A stretch of DNA of 64,000 nucleotides from Nereocystis luetkeana (Eukaryota > Sar > Phaeophyceae > Laminariales > Laminariaceae), in contig JARUPZ010000002.1 of NCBI GenBank assembly GCA_031213475.1, forward strand, positions 6,023,049 to 6,087,048. The letters are read 5' to 3'. Position 1 is the first letter of the stretch, and every line of letters begins with the position of its first letter. Shown in pieces: positions 11,267 to 21,606 of this stretch. The position numbers and the translations under genes were made by a program. A model generated the notes under the pieces. That model ran no database searches, was not told the origin of the DNA, and saw nothing but the letters and a program-made list of their open reading frames with translations.

Positions 11267-12004
11267 ATGAGGAGACCGCAACGTGGGGCGGGGGTGTTTG
11301 TGAGGATTGATATGAATGAACCTGTGGTCGTTCCTTCTGCTGAACCGGTATCCGCTTCTAAGGAGCTGTCACAGAAGGATATGGGAGTCCGTGAAATGTC
11401 GGAGATTGATATACCAACGGGGGACGTGGGTGTTTGTGAGATTTCCGAGATTGATGTGAATAAACCTGTCGTCGTTCCTTCTGCTGAACCGGTGTCTTCT
11501 TCTAAAGAGCTCTCACAAAAGGATGTGGGTGTCTGTGGAATGTCGGAGATTGATACACCAACGGGGGACGTGGATGTTTGTGAGGAGTCCGAGATTGATG
11601 TGAATAAACCTGTCGTCGTTCCTTCTGCTGAACCGGTGTCTTCTTCTAAGGATCTCTCACAAAAGGATGTGGGTGTCTGTGGAATGTCGGAGATTGGTAC
11701 ACCAATGGGGGACATGGGTGTTAGTGAGGACTCCGAGATTGATGTGAATGAACCTGTCGTCGTTCTTTCTGCTGAGCCGGTCTCTGCTTCTAAGGACCCC
11801 TTACAAAGAGATATGGGTGTCTGTGAAATGTCGGAGATTGATATACTTGTTGTTGAAGGCTCTGACTCATTAAGGGACACTCCTGAAAAGAAAGCTGCGT
11901 CCTCTAAACCCACTCTTTTTCTGATGGATACTGAACCGGACGTTGTTGTGTATCGCCCGAGGTCGAGCTCGTGGACGATGTTGTTCAAATTCGTGTTGGG
12001 CTAG
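11267..12004 (+). CDS. 48-residue tandem-repeat protein of element D
   Basis: An intact ATG-to-TAG ORF of 245 codons. Residues about 15-205 are four units of 48 residues (144 bp; unit starts near 11309, 11453, 11597, 11741), each with PVVVPSAEPVS, then a Ser/Lys stretch, MSEID and a Gly-Asp-Val segment. Composition is acidic and Ser/Val-rich, probably disordered. No signal peptide or membrane segment is seen. It lies between the Gag-like region and the 3' LTR, where pol would be expected. No homologue is recognised; it could be an accessory ORF or a host fragment captured and expanded. Repeats staying in frame favours past coding function. Confidence 0.45.
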   Translation: MRRPQRGAGVFVRIDMNEPVVVPSAEPVSASKELSQKDMGVREMSEIDIPTGDVGVCEISEIDVNKPVVVPSAEPVSSSKELSQKDVGVCGMSEIDTPTGDVDVCEESEIDVNKPVVVPSAEPVSSSKDLSQKDVGVCGMSEIGTPMGDMGVSEDSEIDVNEPVVVLSAEPVSASKDPLQRDMGVCEMSEIDILVVEGSDSLRDTPEKKAASSKPTLFLMDTEPDVVVYRPRSSSWTMLFKFVLG

Positions 12005-12670
12005 AGAAATGTACTGATAACGCAGGAGGTTTTGAGGGAAAAGGAAGCGAGGGAAAAACGCATCATGTAAGCGAAGAAGTGTATGTCGACGATTAAATCG
12101 GTTCTTTTGCTTGGATAAAGGTTCTGGGTGAATCAGCTGCAGAGTGCCCGGTCGTGTTTGCTTGCCTGGAGTCGAAAACATTACCTCTGAACCTGGGCCC
12201 TCTACTAGCTGCTCCTGACTGATAGCTTTAGGCCGCAACAGGAAGACGCTGGTAATTGCTTCATTTCTGAGTACTGTTTTTTGTATAGTATGCATGTGTG
12301 TATGCGCGTGTGGCAACTGGTATGTTTCTGACTTGTCTCTCAGAAAATTAGAATCTGGTACGACGGCAAATGAGGAGATATGGGGCGATATCGATAAATA
12401 TTGCTGTGTAGGTTTCCACGTGAAGTTGGCTACAGTTTGTTCAAATTTCCAGTGTTTCTCGTCTGATTTAAATCAAATCCAGTGGTGGTGTTGGAAACCA
12501 CTGTATTGTGGTTGAATGATATATGGTAAGGATTTCGTCGAAACACTATGTTGACTGGTGGTTTCTTCGTTCTTCTTCTCGAGTTGTGTTTTTTTAATGA
12601 TCTCCCCGGCTGTCCCTGTCTTCATTCTTTATCGTTTTCCCCAAGTCCCTTTGGGCCTCTGGGTTCGCTC
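12005..12670. other. 3' untranslated part of element D
   Basis: No gene or repeat is recognised between the end of the repeat ORF and the polypurine tract. Frames are short. Confidence 0.5.
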
Positions 12671-12685
12671 TGGGGGGGGGGGGGC
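12671..12685 (+). promoter_or_regulatory. Polypurine tract of element D
   Basis: A T followed by 13 G and one C abuts the TGTGG start of the 3' LTR, the position expected for plus-strand priming. Confidence 0.6.
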
Positions 12686-12940
12686 TGTGGTCGTCAGGGA
12701 ACATCCGGGGGAAATCCCCGGGTTTCCTATAGATATATGGATCTTGGGAGTGTAACGGATGTTGCGTCCTTGTTGCTGGGAAACTTTGTCTACTTGTGTT
12801 TGTCTCTCTCTTGTCTCTGTGTGAGGTCTTCTAATAAACTTAAGCATCTCTCACTTCGCGTTGACTAGGGTGGCTAACTTGCTAGAGTGGTACAGCTACA
12901 TACTGGCCTCGAGCTGAGCTTAACAATCCGGGGCGCACCA
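12686..12940 (+). repeat. Element D 3' LTR
   Basis: Partner of 8783-9031 with the same ends and the same polyadenylation-like signal. The downstream flank is the 234-bp repeat family. Confidence 0.7.
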
Positions 12941-13330
12941 TATGTTCTGCGACTCTTTACTCTGTCTAGAGATTTTCGTTTCTTTTACGGAGTCGCCCTG
13001 ACTCGAGGTCAGGGCGATCAGGACATCATCATTCTGTCTAGAACTGTTGATGTTCTGATCCAAGTAACTCTGTCTAGAGCTACTGCTATTTTCTCCAGTC
13101 TCGCGTGTCCCCTGTGCCCAAGGGGTTCCCCGTGGGCTAAGGGCTGGCAACTCAACATAATTATGTCGAGTAGTACTGTTGTTCTGTGGCTCATCATTCT
13201 GTCTAGAGTTGTTTTTACCTTTGCTGACATTGCCCAGCACCCACAAGGGCTCCCCCGGTTTGGGGGCGAGCGGAGACACTCATTCCAACATCTGACTAAA
13301 AATACTCTTGTTCTTTTTACTCATACTACA
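12941..13330 (-). repeat. 234-bp repeat family, about 1.5 units
   Basis: On the minus strand the open frame 12920-13279 carries the same 78-residue repeat as 46320-47385 (SSSSRQSYLDQNINSSRQND and ELPALSPRGTPWAQGT). TCTAGA-containing boxes recur inside each unit. LTR D lies directly against it. Confidence 0.7.
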
Positions 13331-13375
13331 TGTTGACAACTTTTCAGCTTTGTCGCGCGCGCGCACAGTCCGTTC

Positions 13376-13698
13376 TTATTTTACGACTTTCCTAAACGTT
13401 CTGTTGTCTCTATACTCTCTATCATCAGCCTCTGGGTTTACTACGGCGCATTTTGTCATCATGTTGAGGTGCCTCCGGTAGTCCCACCGACTTACGGCTG
13501 TCCACGAACGTCGAAATTCCGACCTCCGCACCGCACCCCCCGCCGTTCGGCCCCACCTCCGGGCGAGGCCCGCCCTGTTAATTCCCACCCGGTCCTCTCC
13601 CCCCCCCGCCCCGTGCCGACCTTGTCCTCCGCTCTCTCTCCTCTGCTGCCCGTGCGAGAAGCTGAACCTTGCGACCCGCGCTGGAGGAGCCGTCTGAG

Positions 13699-13729
<31 letters not shown>

Positions 13730-15160
13730 ATGCTGCTGCCAATGCTGCTGCTGAGGTTGGTGTTGCTGCTGGGGCTGCTGCTGCTGGTACGTTGCGGCGG
13801 TGGCGGTTGTGGTACAGGCAGTCCTGGGGCTCCCGTCCCGTCTATCGCAAAAGGACCGTGCGAGTACGAGCAGTTGTTGCGGGTGCATTGTTGCCTCCGC
13901 CAAGCGAAGAGGCATGTTCCCTCCGGCATGCGTTCCCGCTCCAAACCTGACACGGAAGACTACGCCGGAGCGCGCCGTCCGTGCGAGAACGAGCAGCCGG
14001 GGGGGTGCGCTTCAACTGCGTTCGCCTTCCTTTTGAGAGGCTTCGCCGCTGTCGTTCCTCCGCCAAGCCTGGGCACTTCGAGTGCGATGTCCATCCGACC
14101 CAGCAAGCTGCAGCTCCCCCGCGAAGTAAGCTCGCGGAGCAGGGTGAAGGCTGGGGGTGTCAACGCTGCACACGCTCCTTCGGGAGGGGCGGCGTTGGGT
14201 AACTGCCGTTTCACGGGGGCCGCAGCGTCAAGGAGCAGTCCGAAGAAGTCATTGATGTCACGGTTAGCGACGAAAATCACGCGACCCCGCACTGCCAGAA
14301 GCGAGTTGAAGTGCGTAGTCATGTACGCGATGAGTGTCTTGGCCATGATCTGAAACTCCTCGATCAGACAATCCCTCCTGCCCTGCGACACGCCACCTGT
14401 TGACTCTGCGTCCCCCTGTTGGATGACCTTAACGAGGACATTGACGAACGTCTGGAAATGAACCTCCGGCGTACGGGACACTGTCAAGGTTCCCTGTTCC
14501 ACCGGGGGCGAGAAGACGTCAATATCAATTTTGGCTAATGGGAGGGGGATCATGCCGAGAAGGCGCTGGCTGGGATCCGCGATGTACCTGATCGTATGGG
14601 CGAAATCACCTGTCAAGATTGAGGGAACAAACAGACCACCGCGCAGCACATACATCGATGCTGCTCCTGCTTCTTGTCACATCCTGATGCTCCGCATCTG
14701 CGGCCATGGTGCGCGCTTCGATGCTCACCGCGTGCTCCATTTGACCCAAAAGGCTCCCCGCTTTGTCTCATGGCTGCACCGCTGGTCCTCCCGGCCACTA
14801 CCGTCCCGGGTGCTGCACGCTCGGAGGGTGAAAAAATTGCGCGTGTGGTGCGGCATGCAAGTACGGCTGCGAATGCTGCGCCTCCAACTGCTGCTGCTGC
14901 TGCTGTTGATGCGGCCAGTACGCGAGGGGAGGGACTGCCGGGTGCGATTGTTGTTATGGGGGCGGCGGTGGGAGTGCTGGATGCGGCTGCTGTTGTTGCT
15001 GTTCCTGCGGCAGATATTTCATCGGCAGCGCGGGAAGCTCGAACGGCTGTGGTTGCCAGTGTTGCTGCTGTTGTTGATGCTGACCTTGCTGGTGTGGCTG
15101 CTGGTGGTGGTGCTGCTGCGACGGTGCTTCCTGCTGTTGTTGCTGCTGCGAGTCAGACAC
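13376..15160 (-). pseudogene. Element F Gag-like protein, copy 1
   Basis: Reading leftward, the pieces are: a Gln/Pro-rich N-terminal part (about 14954-15160), a linker, the conserved central domain (13960-14655, with RGGLFVPS, FAHTIRYIADPSQRLLGM, QTFVNVLVKVIQQGD and RDINDFFGLLLDAAAP), then a CCCH zinc finger near 13900 (Cys-x8-Cys-x4-Cys-x3-His in CLFAWRRQQCTRNNCSYSH) and a second Gln-rich stretch with an RG-rich tail ending about 13376. Pieces sit in different frames, so there are several frameshifts. A retroelement Gag or RNA-binding role is inferred from the recombinase next to copy 3. The N-terminus is lost at the junction with LTR-A sequence near 15165. Confidence 0.55.
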
Positions 15161-16757
15161 AGAGCCCTGCTACGAAAGGGGTATAGTTCGATACGGCTAA
15201 GTATCTATCACGATCGACTTGGATCCTTAGCTTAATATCAGTAAGATACAGACCATAGTGTTCGCTAAAGGTATTCGGGATAATACCTAGGTTTTGGGGA
15301 TTGTTAACAAACATTTAGTTAATATTCAGATACTTGTACTCGTCAGTCTCATAAGACGTACATGAGGATTATACCGGGTATGGTAACGTGTAAATATCCA
15401 GATGCCCAAAGGGACGAGTGCATGTGTAAGTCCCTACACCACCCACAGGAACACATTTGGGAGACCCACGATCGAGATGGAACGTGACGAGCTTTGGTAA
15501 GATCTGCGGAACCTAACAGGATACCCTGCTTTTCGACGCTCCATCTATGGGTGCCCAGTGTTGAAGGAACGAAACGAGAGTTGTGATTGGTATGCCAATA
15601 GGCGGTTGGCCGTTTCCGTTCTGGGGGGGTGTTTGTGACCACCTTTCTACAACTACATCCACAAAAACCGTTATGCAAGGGATACGATCCGGAAGCGGAA
15701 GTGGTTGTGGATGAATGACGTTTGAGGACTCATGATTTGGTTTAAGACGAAAAGGTCTCACCAGTGGACACTGTTCGTACTGGGGTGATGGCGTAAACGG
15801 CAGTACCTTCAAACGACTAACTTACTCGCAATCAAATAATTACCTTGGCTAGTAAGCCATTCCACAGTAGGAGTGCACTAGAAGTTCATGAGCCCCTCAC
15901 ATTAGAAGCTCACTATCTCAACCGATACAATACTTGGAAGCAATTTAGAAGTGCCCGTAATTCGAAATGGTGTAAACGCCAGTACCTTCAAACAATGTAG
16001 TCACTCGGAATCGAATAATAACTATGGCTAGTGTCAGATAGTCGAAACACTCGAAGGATACCAAGTAGAACTCTACATCAGGAGGAGGGAGTCGAAAGAG
16101 GACTCATCATGAACTTTCTACATCACGTCCGTGATGAAGAACCCATGCATAAAATCACCTCCACATTCGCAAGAAGTACCTATTGTCACTGCAGAGATGT
16201 TTGAGATCATCGCCAAAAGGTAGGCGTATGTCAGATAAACCCCGTAATACGCACGATTGAATTGAATAAATAAAGCAGAACGTGATAATCCGTACCAAGA
16301 GACTAGAGACATCCGGACATACTTCAGAGTGGCAGACAAATGCTAATATACGCAGAAACGTCTGGCGAAGGTAAGTGAATGGTGGCAGCGTCGACACAGT
16401 CCACTCCGAAAGTTGAAACATCTGCTAAAGGTACGTGAAGTTATGCAAGTACGACAGTCCAGTACGCAAGTATATTTGGGTACCAAGCGGTGGACAGTTA
16501 CTACAAGTTATACAGTCAAGCGCGCAGATATGTAGAGAGGGGCAACGTGGGCAATCACGGCAGTGTTTGGGTAGTGTGGCCAAGTATAGCCCCACGACTA
16601 TGGACTGAGAGAACTCTGTGAGCTTCAGTTAAAGGTGGTAACTCACAGTGTATGGTAGGACGATGGTAGCTTACAGTGAAATCCATGCCGGGGCCGAAAC
16701 AGTAAACGTGTAGGGTATTGTCAAAATGCAGATGGAGGCCTTCGAGCGGGGCCCCCT

Positions 16758-16829
16758 ACCTCAGACGCAGGTGAGCCCCCCACCTCAGATGCAGGTGAGC
16801 CCCTCACCTCAGATGCAGGTGAGGCAGGG
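16758..16829. repeat. 24-bp repeat, three units
   Basis: Units start ACCTCAGAYGCAGGTGAGCC at 16758, 16782 and 16806. Related units lie near 28830-28870 and 49725-49775. Confidence 0.85.
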
Positions 16830-16919
16830 AGAACAACATATTTTTCCCAGGTGAGTGCATGCTCCGAGCGTGTTGTACATATGGGGCGCTGGGAGTTAGG
16901 TCGTGAAGAATGTACGGGG

Positions 16920-17510
16920 GTCAGGTCCGCCGCTCTTCTCAACAGCGTCTACGGTCAGCACCGCGGGAAGGAGAGGCGCTGCAACATCAGGCCAGCGACG
17001 ATGGACGGAGGAATTCTGAAGAACATCCGAACGAAGTTCAGGTCCGCCTCTCTTCTCAACACCGTCGAAGGCCAGCACCACGGGGAAAATGGGCGCTGCA
17101 ACAGCAAGCCGACGGTGATGGACGAAGGAGGAATGCTGAAGAATATCTGGACGAAGGTCAGGTTCGCCGCTCTTCTCAACACCGTCCAAGGCCAACACCG
17201 AGAAAAAGGGGCGCTGCAACCGGGCCGACGGCGATGGACGAAGGAGGAATGCTCAAAAACATCTGGAAGAAGGTCAGGCCCGCCGCTCTTCTTACCACCG
17301 TCGAAGGACAATACCATGGAAAGGAGAGGCGCTGCAACATCGGGCCGACGGCGATGGATGGAAGAGGAATGCCGAAGAACGTCTTGACGAAGTCCAAGAT
17401 TGCTGCTCTTCTCACCACCGTTCATAGGCAACACTAAGGAAAGGAGAGGAGCTGCAACATCCACCCGACGGCGAGGTGCAAAGGTGGAAGGCGCACGCTC
17501 TGCAGCGGTT
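16920..17510 (+). repeat. 116-121-bp tandem repeat, five units (LTR-A 3' module)
   Basis: Units start near 16920, 17036, 17157, 17273 and 17393. Each has CCGCTCTTCTCAACACCGTC, then GGGCGCTGCAACA and GGCGATGGACG. Frames stay open for 175 codons on both strands, but unit lengths are not multiples of three, so frames shift between units. The same module lies at about 28420-28740 and 49330-49640 next to the polypurine tract. Confidence 0.8.
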
Positions 17511-17633
17511 CATGATCGTAATGCCCGCTTGGGGGGTGTGACAAACGTTGGGCCGACCGAGGAGGAAAGCGCAAGCGCTGTCCCTGGGCAAGTACTGGGA
17601 CGCCCGCTTTGTGCCGACGATATCCATGTGCCG

Positions 17634-17646
17634 GGCAGGGGGGGGG
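17634..17646 (+). promoter_or_regulatory. Polypurine tract of LTR-A
   Basis: GGGCAGG followed by more G abuts the LTR start TGTTATAG; same arrangement as in LTR-B. Confidence 0.7.
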
Positions 17647-18202
17647 TGTTATAGCGAGTGGCGTCAGGGTAGGAGGTTCATAGCGCTGCGACTGTCCTGA
17701 ACAGCGCTGTGGGGAGGATAATACGGCGCGAGACAACTGTCCTGATCAGTGTCACGTATCGGGTCTATTCGATAGGTAGAGGACAAGCTTTGGTTAGCAT
17801 CCTCTGGGCGGATCTTATAGGGGCAGGGAGGATCCCCGGGGTGGGAACGCCTTCAGTTCCGTGTAAAGAACCAGTAACGAGGTCACGGAATAACCCGGTG
17901 TTTACTAAACAAGTGGAGAAAGAAAGTCAAAAGCCAAGTGATCTGTGATACCTGTCCTATCGATCCCCAGCCCCTTGGGCCATGCGTTGCCCGTCGTGCC
18001 CGTCATCGCGTCTGTGGTTCCTGTTGAATTGCTCACTCTGGCTGCTTGCACCTACTGTATTGCATCGATTCGCTTTCTGCGTGACCCGATCATTACTGCG
18101 CGAAGGCACTTCTCGAACTCCCAACCAGCCGGTCAGTCAGCCTCAGAGATCTAACGAGCGCGGGTCCTTTTTAGCGTTTGAGAGCTGTACCCTGCTGTAA
18201 CA
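17647..18202 (+). repeat. LTR-A, 3' LTR
   Basis: 556 bp with ends TGTTATAG and CTGTAACA. Four other nearly full-length LTR-A copies are at 27673, 44888, 48573 and 62892. The 130-codon open frame present in those four is broken here by a small indel near 17915. Confidence 0.85.
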
Positions 18203-18463
18203 CAGCACCGCCACCACCAGCAACACGTTCGGGGGGTGGGTGGGAGTGGTACTCAGCCTTTCGTATCATCGCAATATAACTGTTTAAAATTGATGTTTGT
18301 TATGATTGGCTCAAGAATTGAGGTATTAATTTACGCAGTAAAGCAATGCCGAAGAGGACAAACACATGTTACAATGGGACACCGAACTCCCAGCACACGC
18401 TTCGGGCTAACCCGCTTTCTACGATTACGTTTCGACCAGTACCCCTAAGGAAAACGAACAACT

Positions 18464-18648
18464 TTTTTTTTTTTTTTTTTTATCCTCCGGCGGATTGGTA
18501 AAAATAAAGCTTAAGCTCACCACACTTCCACGTTCGTGTCGTGTGTCAATTTAGCCCCGTTGGGCACGTCGACCCGACCTGACCCCCGAGAGGAGCAGGT
18601 GCGGTGGAGATAGCCACCCGGGAGAGTCATCTCTCCCGGGTAGTGTGG
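18464..18648 (-). mobile_element. SINE-like insertion with poly(A) tail
   Basis: The insert is about 185 bp and ends on the minus strand in a run of about 18-20 A. It is bounded by perfect 11-bp repeats AACGAACAACT (18453-18463, 18649-18659), the hallmark of target-primed insertion, and interrupts a sequence that is continuous at 39026-39070. Its 5' end carries an 11-bp perfect hairpin. TGGCTATCTCC and GGGTCGACGTGCC could be degenerate Pol III A and B boxes. No ORF is present. Confidence 0.7.
18616..18641. other. Perfect 11-bp hairpin in the SINE-like insert
   Basis: ACCCGGGAGAG and CTCTCCCGGGT are exact reverse complements separated by TCAT, at the 5' end of the insert. In an RNA this would be a very stable stem. 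Confidence 0.85.
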
Positions 18649-18963
18649 AACGAACAACTGGTCGAACTCTTTCCCCCTCCAACACGTACATTACCTAAGA
18701 TGCTCCCCCCTCCCCCCTCTCTTGAGCGTTAGGGTGGGATGGTGGGAAAAAAACGCTCCAAGCCTGTATGTATATCGCTGCCTGTATTTGACTCCTATTA
18801 TCTCGTGTTCTGCCTGCTTCTTCTCTCGCTGGTTCTCCCCCTCTGCTTGGGGCGCGAACTCTGACCAGGTACCCTCATCCATCCCCTTTCCATATGTCAC
18901 ATTGTAATGCCTCCCAATCCTTCTCAACGCCTTTTTAACAAACTCGATATTCGCTTTAAACAT

Positions 18964-19840
18964 TTACCCCAAGTCGGAATGACCCCGGAGCGTTGGCTTC
19001 TATCCGGAGCGCTTTGCCTGTGGCAGGTGTGACTGCTCTTCCAGAACAAATGCATGCATCCCAAGCGGTGGACACAAGATGCACAATGCCAATCAAACTG
19101 AGGAGAGTAAACCGGGTATTTTCCGATAGAAAAAACAAAGCCCCTCCCCAGCACGCATACTCATGCGCCGCCTTAGTCGCTGACGGCGTGAACGGAGAGT
19201 CAACCGAGCTTAGCTCTGCTCAAGTATCCGACACGGTTCCCAGGGACGACTGGGCATCTTAACCGTTTGAGTACTGCACTGCTGTACGGGGTACCTAAGT
19301 TTGACCCTAATTCCCACTTGTTTCGTCCCCGCAATGGGAGAGCAGTTCTAAAGAGGCCACATAAGCCCAATGCCCAAACTAAAGGTTCCCTTAATTTGCG
19401 AACGCGAGCGTGTAGTTGTTGAGCGTACCACGCATCCCTGTTTTGTCGTCCGTCTCCGAGCATTGGGTCATGCGCCTGATCGGAGAGGAACGGTTGTAGG
19501 AATGCTAAACTGCATGAAAAATGCTGGAAGACATGCTCTAATCATAGTGTAACCGAACAGGACACCTTACTATTTAACGCTCTAAGTATAGTGGCGCAGT
19601 GTTGAAGAAACGAATCGGGACGTGTGATTGGAATGAATGCCAATAAATAGGCAGTGGGTAGTTTTCGTTCTGTTTTTTTTTTGTCACGACCTTTCTACAA
19701 CTACTTTCACAAAAACCGTTATGCAAGGGATACGATCTGGACGTGGGGGTGAACGAATGACGTTTGGGAACTCATGATCTGTTTTAGCAAGAAAAAGTCT
19801 CAACAGTGGACACTGTTCTTGCTGGGGGGGGTGCGTGCGT
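18964..19840 (+). repeat. Shared core segment C of the plus-strand LTR-B copy
   Basis: This is the reverse complement of 2501-3340 in order and content, and belongs to an LTR-B copy that runs to its 3' LTR at 26107. Scattered short frames only; no gene. Confidence 0.6.
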
Positions 19841-20220
19841 GAACGTCAGTACCTTCAAACAACAACTACTTAGTCGGAGTCACGTCAGTACTTGGGGGGG
19901 GTGGCGTGAACGTCAGTACTTTCAAACGAATTCCTTACTCGGAGTCACGTCAGAACCTTCAAACGACTTACTTACTCGGAGTCAAATGTCAGTACCTTCA
20001 AACTACTTACTTGCTCAGAGTCAAGTCAGTACCTTCAAACGACTTATTTACTCGGAGTCCAATAATTACCTGGGCTAGTGAACCATCCCAGAGTAGGGGT
20101 GCACCAGGGGGGGTGGCGTAAACGTCAGTACCTTCAAACGACTTCCTTACTCGGAGTCAAAGAATTACCTTGGCTAGTGAGCCATCCCACAGTAGGGGTG
20201 CACCAAAAGTTCCTGAGGGA
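19841..20220 (+). repeat. Minisatellite (CAAACGACTTACTTACTCGG units)
   Basis: Six or seven degenerate units of the 1670-2500 minisatellite in reverse complement, placed between segment C and the integrase tail as in the minus-strand copy. Confidence 0.8.
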
Positions 20221-20310
20221 AGTTTCACACACAGCTTGCAAATATCAGTTTCGACGGAATCCCGGACTGCAAAGCTGTTGCTTTTACTTTTTCAATATAT
20301 CAGAATGTGA

Positions 20311-20796
20311 TATCCGTGCCCAGAGAGACTAGCACGCTGGATCCAACGCACGACGCCAGACCCGCGCCTACTCTCGGGAGGAAGGCCGTTTCGAATCCTG
20401 TCGGACCTCGACGCTCTCGCCCCGATACTCGACGACGACTCCTTCCGCACGGGGCTCGATGATTTCGTGGCGGGGAGGCAGCAGACGTTCTGGGAGCTGA
20501 GAGGGATACTCAAGAGGCGGCAGGGGGGAAAGAACCGCCGGAGGGCGCGGCACAACGTGGCAATTAAGAGGAGTTCCTCTGGTGAGGAGACGCGGGTGGG
20601 AGACAAGGTCTTGATCAAGGAGGCGGCCAGCAAACTCGGAAGGGAAGGTCGACGCGAAACTGGTGCTCGAGCATTGAACCGGGCCGTGGCGAACCATCTC
20701 TGTCGAGCAGCAAGGTCTGAGCTATCAAGCGACTATGAGAGGCCGCCGGATCAGGGGGCGGGAAGGTTTGTGTTTACCCCGTTACATAAGCGGTAA
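20311..20796 (+). pseudogene. Ty3/gypsy integrase C-terminal tail, copy 2
   Basis: The plus frame opens after a stop at 20308 and reads RWIQRTTPDPR, then SGGRPFRIL, matching the end of the gypsy integrase core where a T-P-x-E/F-L-type motif follows the catalytic glutamate. It continues through a basic stretch to KVLIKEAASKLGREG and a tail shared with 832-1302. No DDE residues or zinc-binding domain precede it. Stop codons end it at 20796. It sits between the minisatellite and the RS/Q module of an LTR-B copy. Confidence 0.6.
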
Positions 20797-20966
20797 TGGA
20801 TACTGTAGCATCGGGTTGCAGTGCTACGGGCTCCAGGAATCTGATAGGTTTGTATGCTGTTGAGTGTCCTTGGGTGTAGGTTTGTGGCGAGGTGAGCGCC
20901 TCCGTGGATTGAGTTCAGCGAAGGTAAGCACTGAGGGCATAGCACCGTGCAAGTGAAGGTAAGCAC
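20797..20966 (+). repeat. LTR-B interior, duplicated block left of the transposon
   Basis: This block resembles 25300-25435 on the other side of the DNA transposon (both contain GTATGCTGTTGA and TGTGGCGAGGTGAGCGCC). That looks like an older tandem duplication into which the transposon inserted. No gene. Confidence 0.5.
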
Positions 20967-20968
20967 TA

Positions 20969-20995
20969 TTACGGAGGCTCATAATTAGTAGGTCC
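20969..20995 (+). repeat. Left terminal inverted repeat of the transposon
   Basis: Begins TTACGGAGGCTCATAATTAG and ends GTAGGTCC, directly after the TA duplication. Confidence 0.85.
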
Positions 20996-21606
20996 AAATC
21001 TTGCAAAAAAAAAAAAAATCCAGAAACTTCGGAAAAAAAAAAAACTCAAAAGAACATTTTTCTCGCTGTTCGGAATGTAGTGACGGCTTCTCGAAACATC
21101 TGCAGCGTAAATTAACGGCATGTGCATACGTTTGGTGGGACGTAATGAAAGATGGCAACTGTGGCTTTCTAACGGTGGTAGTATCCTGGCCATACAATAA
21201 ATACAGCAGACAGCAGAAGGTAACAAAAAACAGCACTTCAAAACAACTTTTTTTAGGTGGGTACAAAAATTTTCACACTTTCCCCCCCGAACCAGTACGC
21301 CTTTTAATATTTTATGAAAACCCCTCAAAGTAGCGCTCAGGGTGCTCAAAGCGGTTTTTGGAACGGCGTCGTGGTGCCAATTTCACGCCGATCTGAATAC
21401 GGGCACCTCGATGTTCTGAAGGGACGGCGCTCTTTCTCTGTGGTGTAGAAGTCTGCGCCCCCGCGCAGGATCGTGTGGCGGTGTAGGACTTTGCGCGCGC
21501 AAAAGCCTGGGGTGCGAGTACTGCTGTACAGCTTTAAAACTGGTACGAGTACTCGTATCAGTATTACTGTGTTAAAGTACCGCTGTGCGTTGGAAGGGCC
21601 TGTGCG

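Larger units (their letters stand above)
8783..12940 (+). mobile_element. Element D, old LTR retrotransposon without recognisable pol
   Basis: Direct repeats of about 250 bp (8783-9031, 12686-12940) start TGTGGTCGTCAG and end CACCA or TACCA; they look about 85% identical, so the insertion is old. A run of G ends at 12685 right before the second copy, in polypurine-tract position, so the element reads plus. The 3.65-kb interior holds a broken Gag-like ORF, an unidentified middle segment and an ORF of 48-residue repeats. I see no reverse transcriptase or integrase motif. No target duplication is evident. Confidence 0.65.
15166..17646 (+). mobile_element. Internal 3' half of an LTR-A element, plus orientation
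   Basis: The junction with F lies in a short shared GAGTCAGAC-like sequence near 15160. From there the order matches LTR-A interiors elsewhere (30930 down to 28234, and 41005-42840): a stretch like segment C flank, a minisatellite vestige (15800-16010), a 146-bp-unit vestige (16430-16570), 24-bp repeats, 116-121-bp repeats and the polypurine tract. No gene is supported. Confidence 0.65.
18290..18963 (-). mobile_element. Element F, internally deleted copy
   Basis: Reading leftward from 18963, the copy starts with the F 5' ORF (FEFVK-like IEFVKKALRRIG, then YNVTYGKGMDEGTWSE and a Lys/Glu/Gln-rich tail, ending about 18760). After a short GC-rich link it continues with the F 3' region (18660-18649 and 18452-18290), which matches 39026-39200 downstream of the recombinase. 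Gag and recombinase are gone. A SINE-like insert splits the 3' region. Confidence 0.55.

Noticed and set aside
8783-12940. Target-site duplication for element D
   Set aside because: Flanks (GAGTC before, TATGT after) do not match.
13669-15186. Ala-, Leu- and Cys-rich plus-strand ORFs over the F Gag copy
   Set aside because: Shadows of the Gln-rich Gag on the opposite strand; the conserved domain and zinc finger are on the minus strand.
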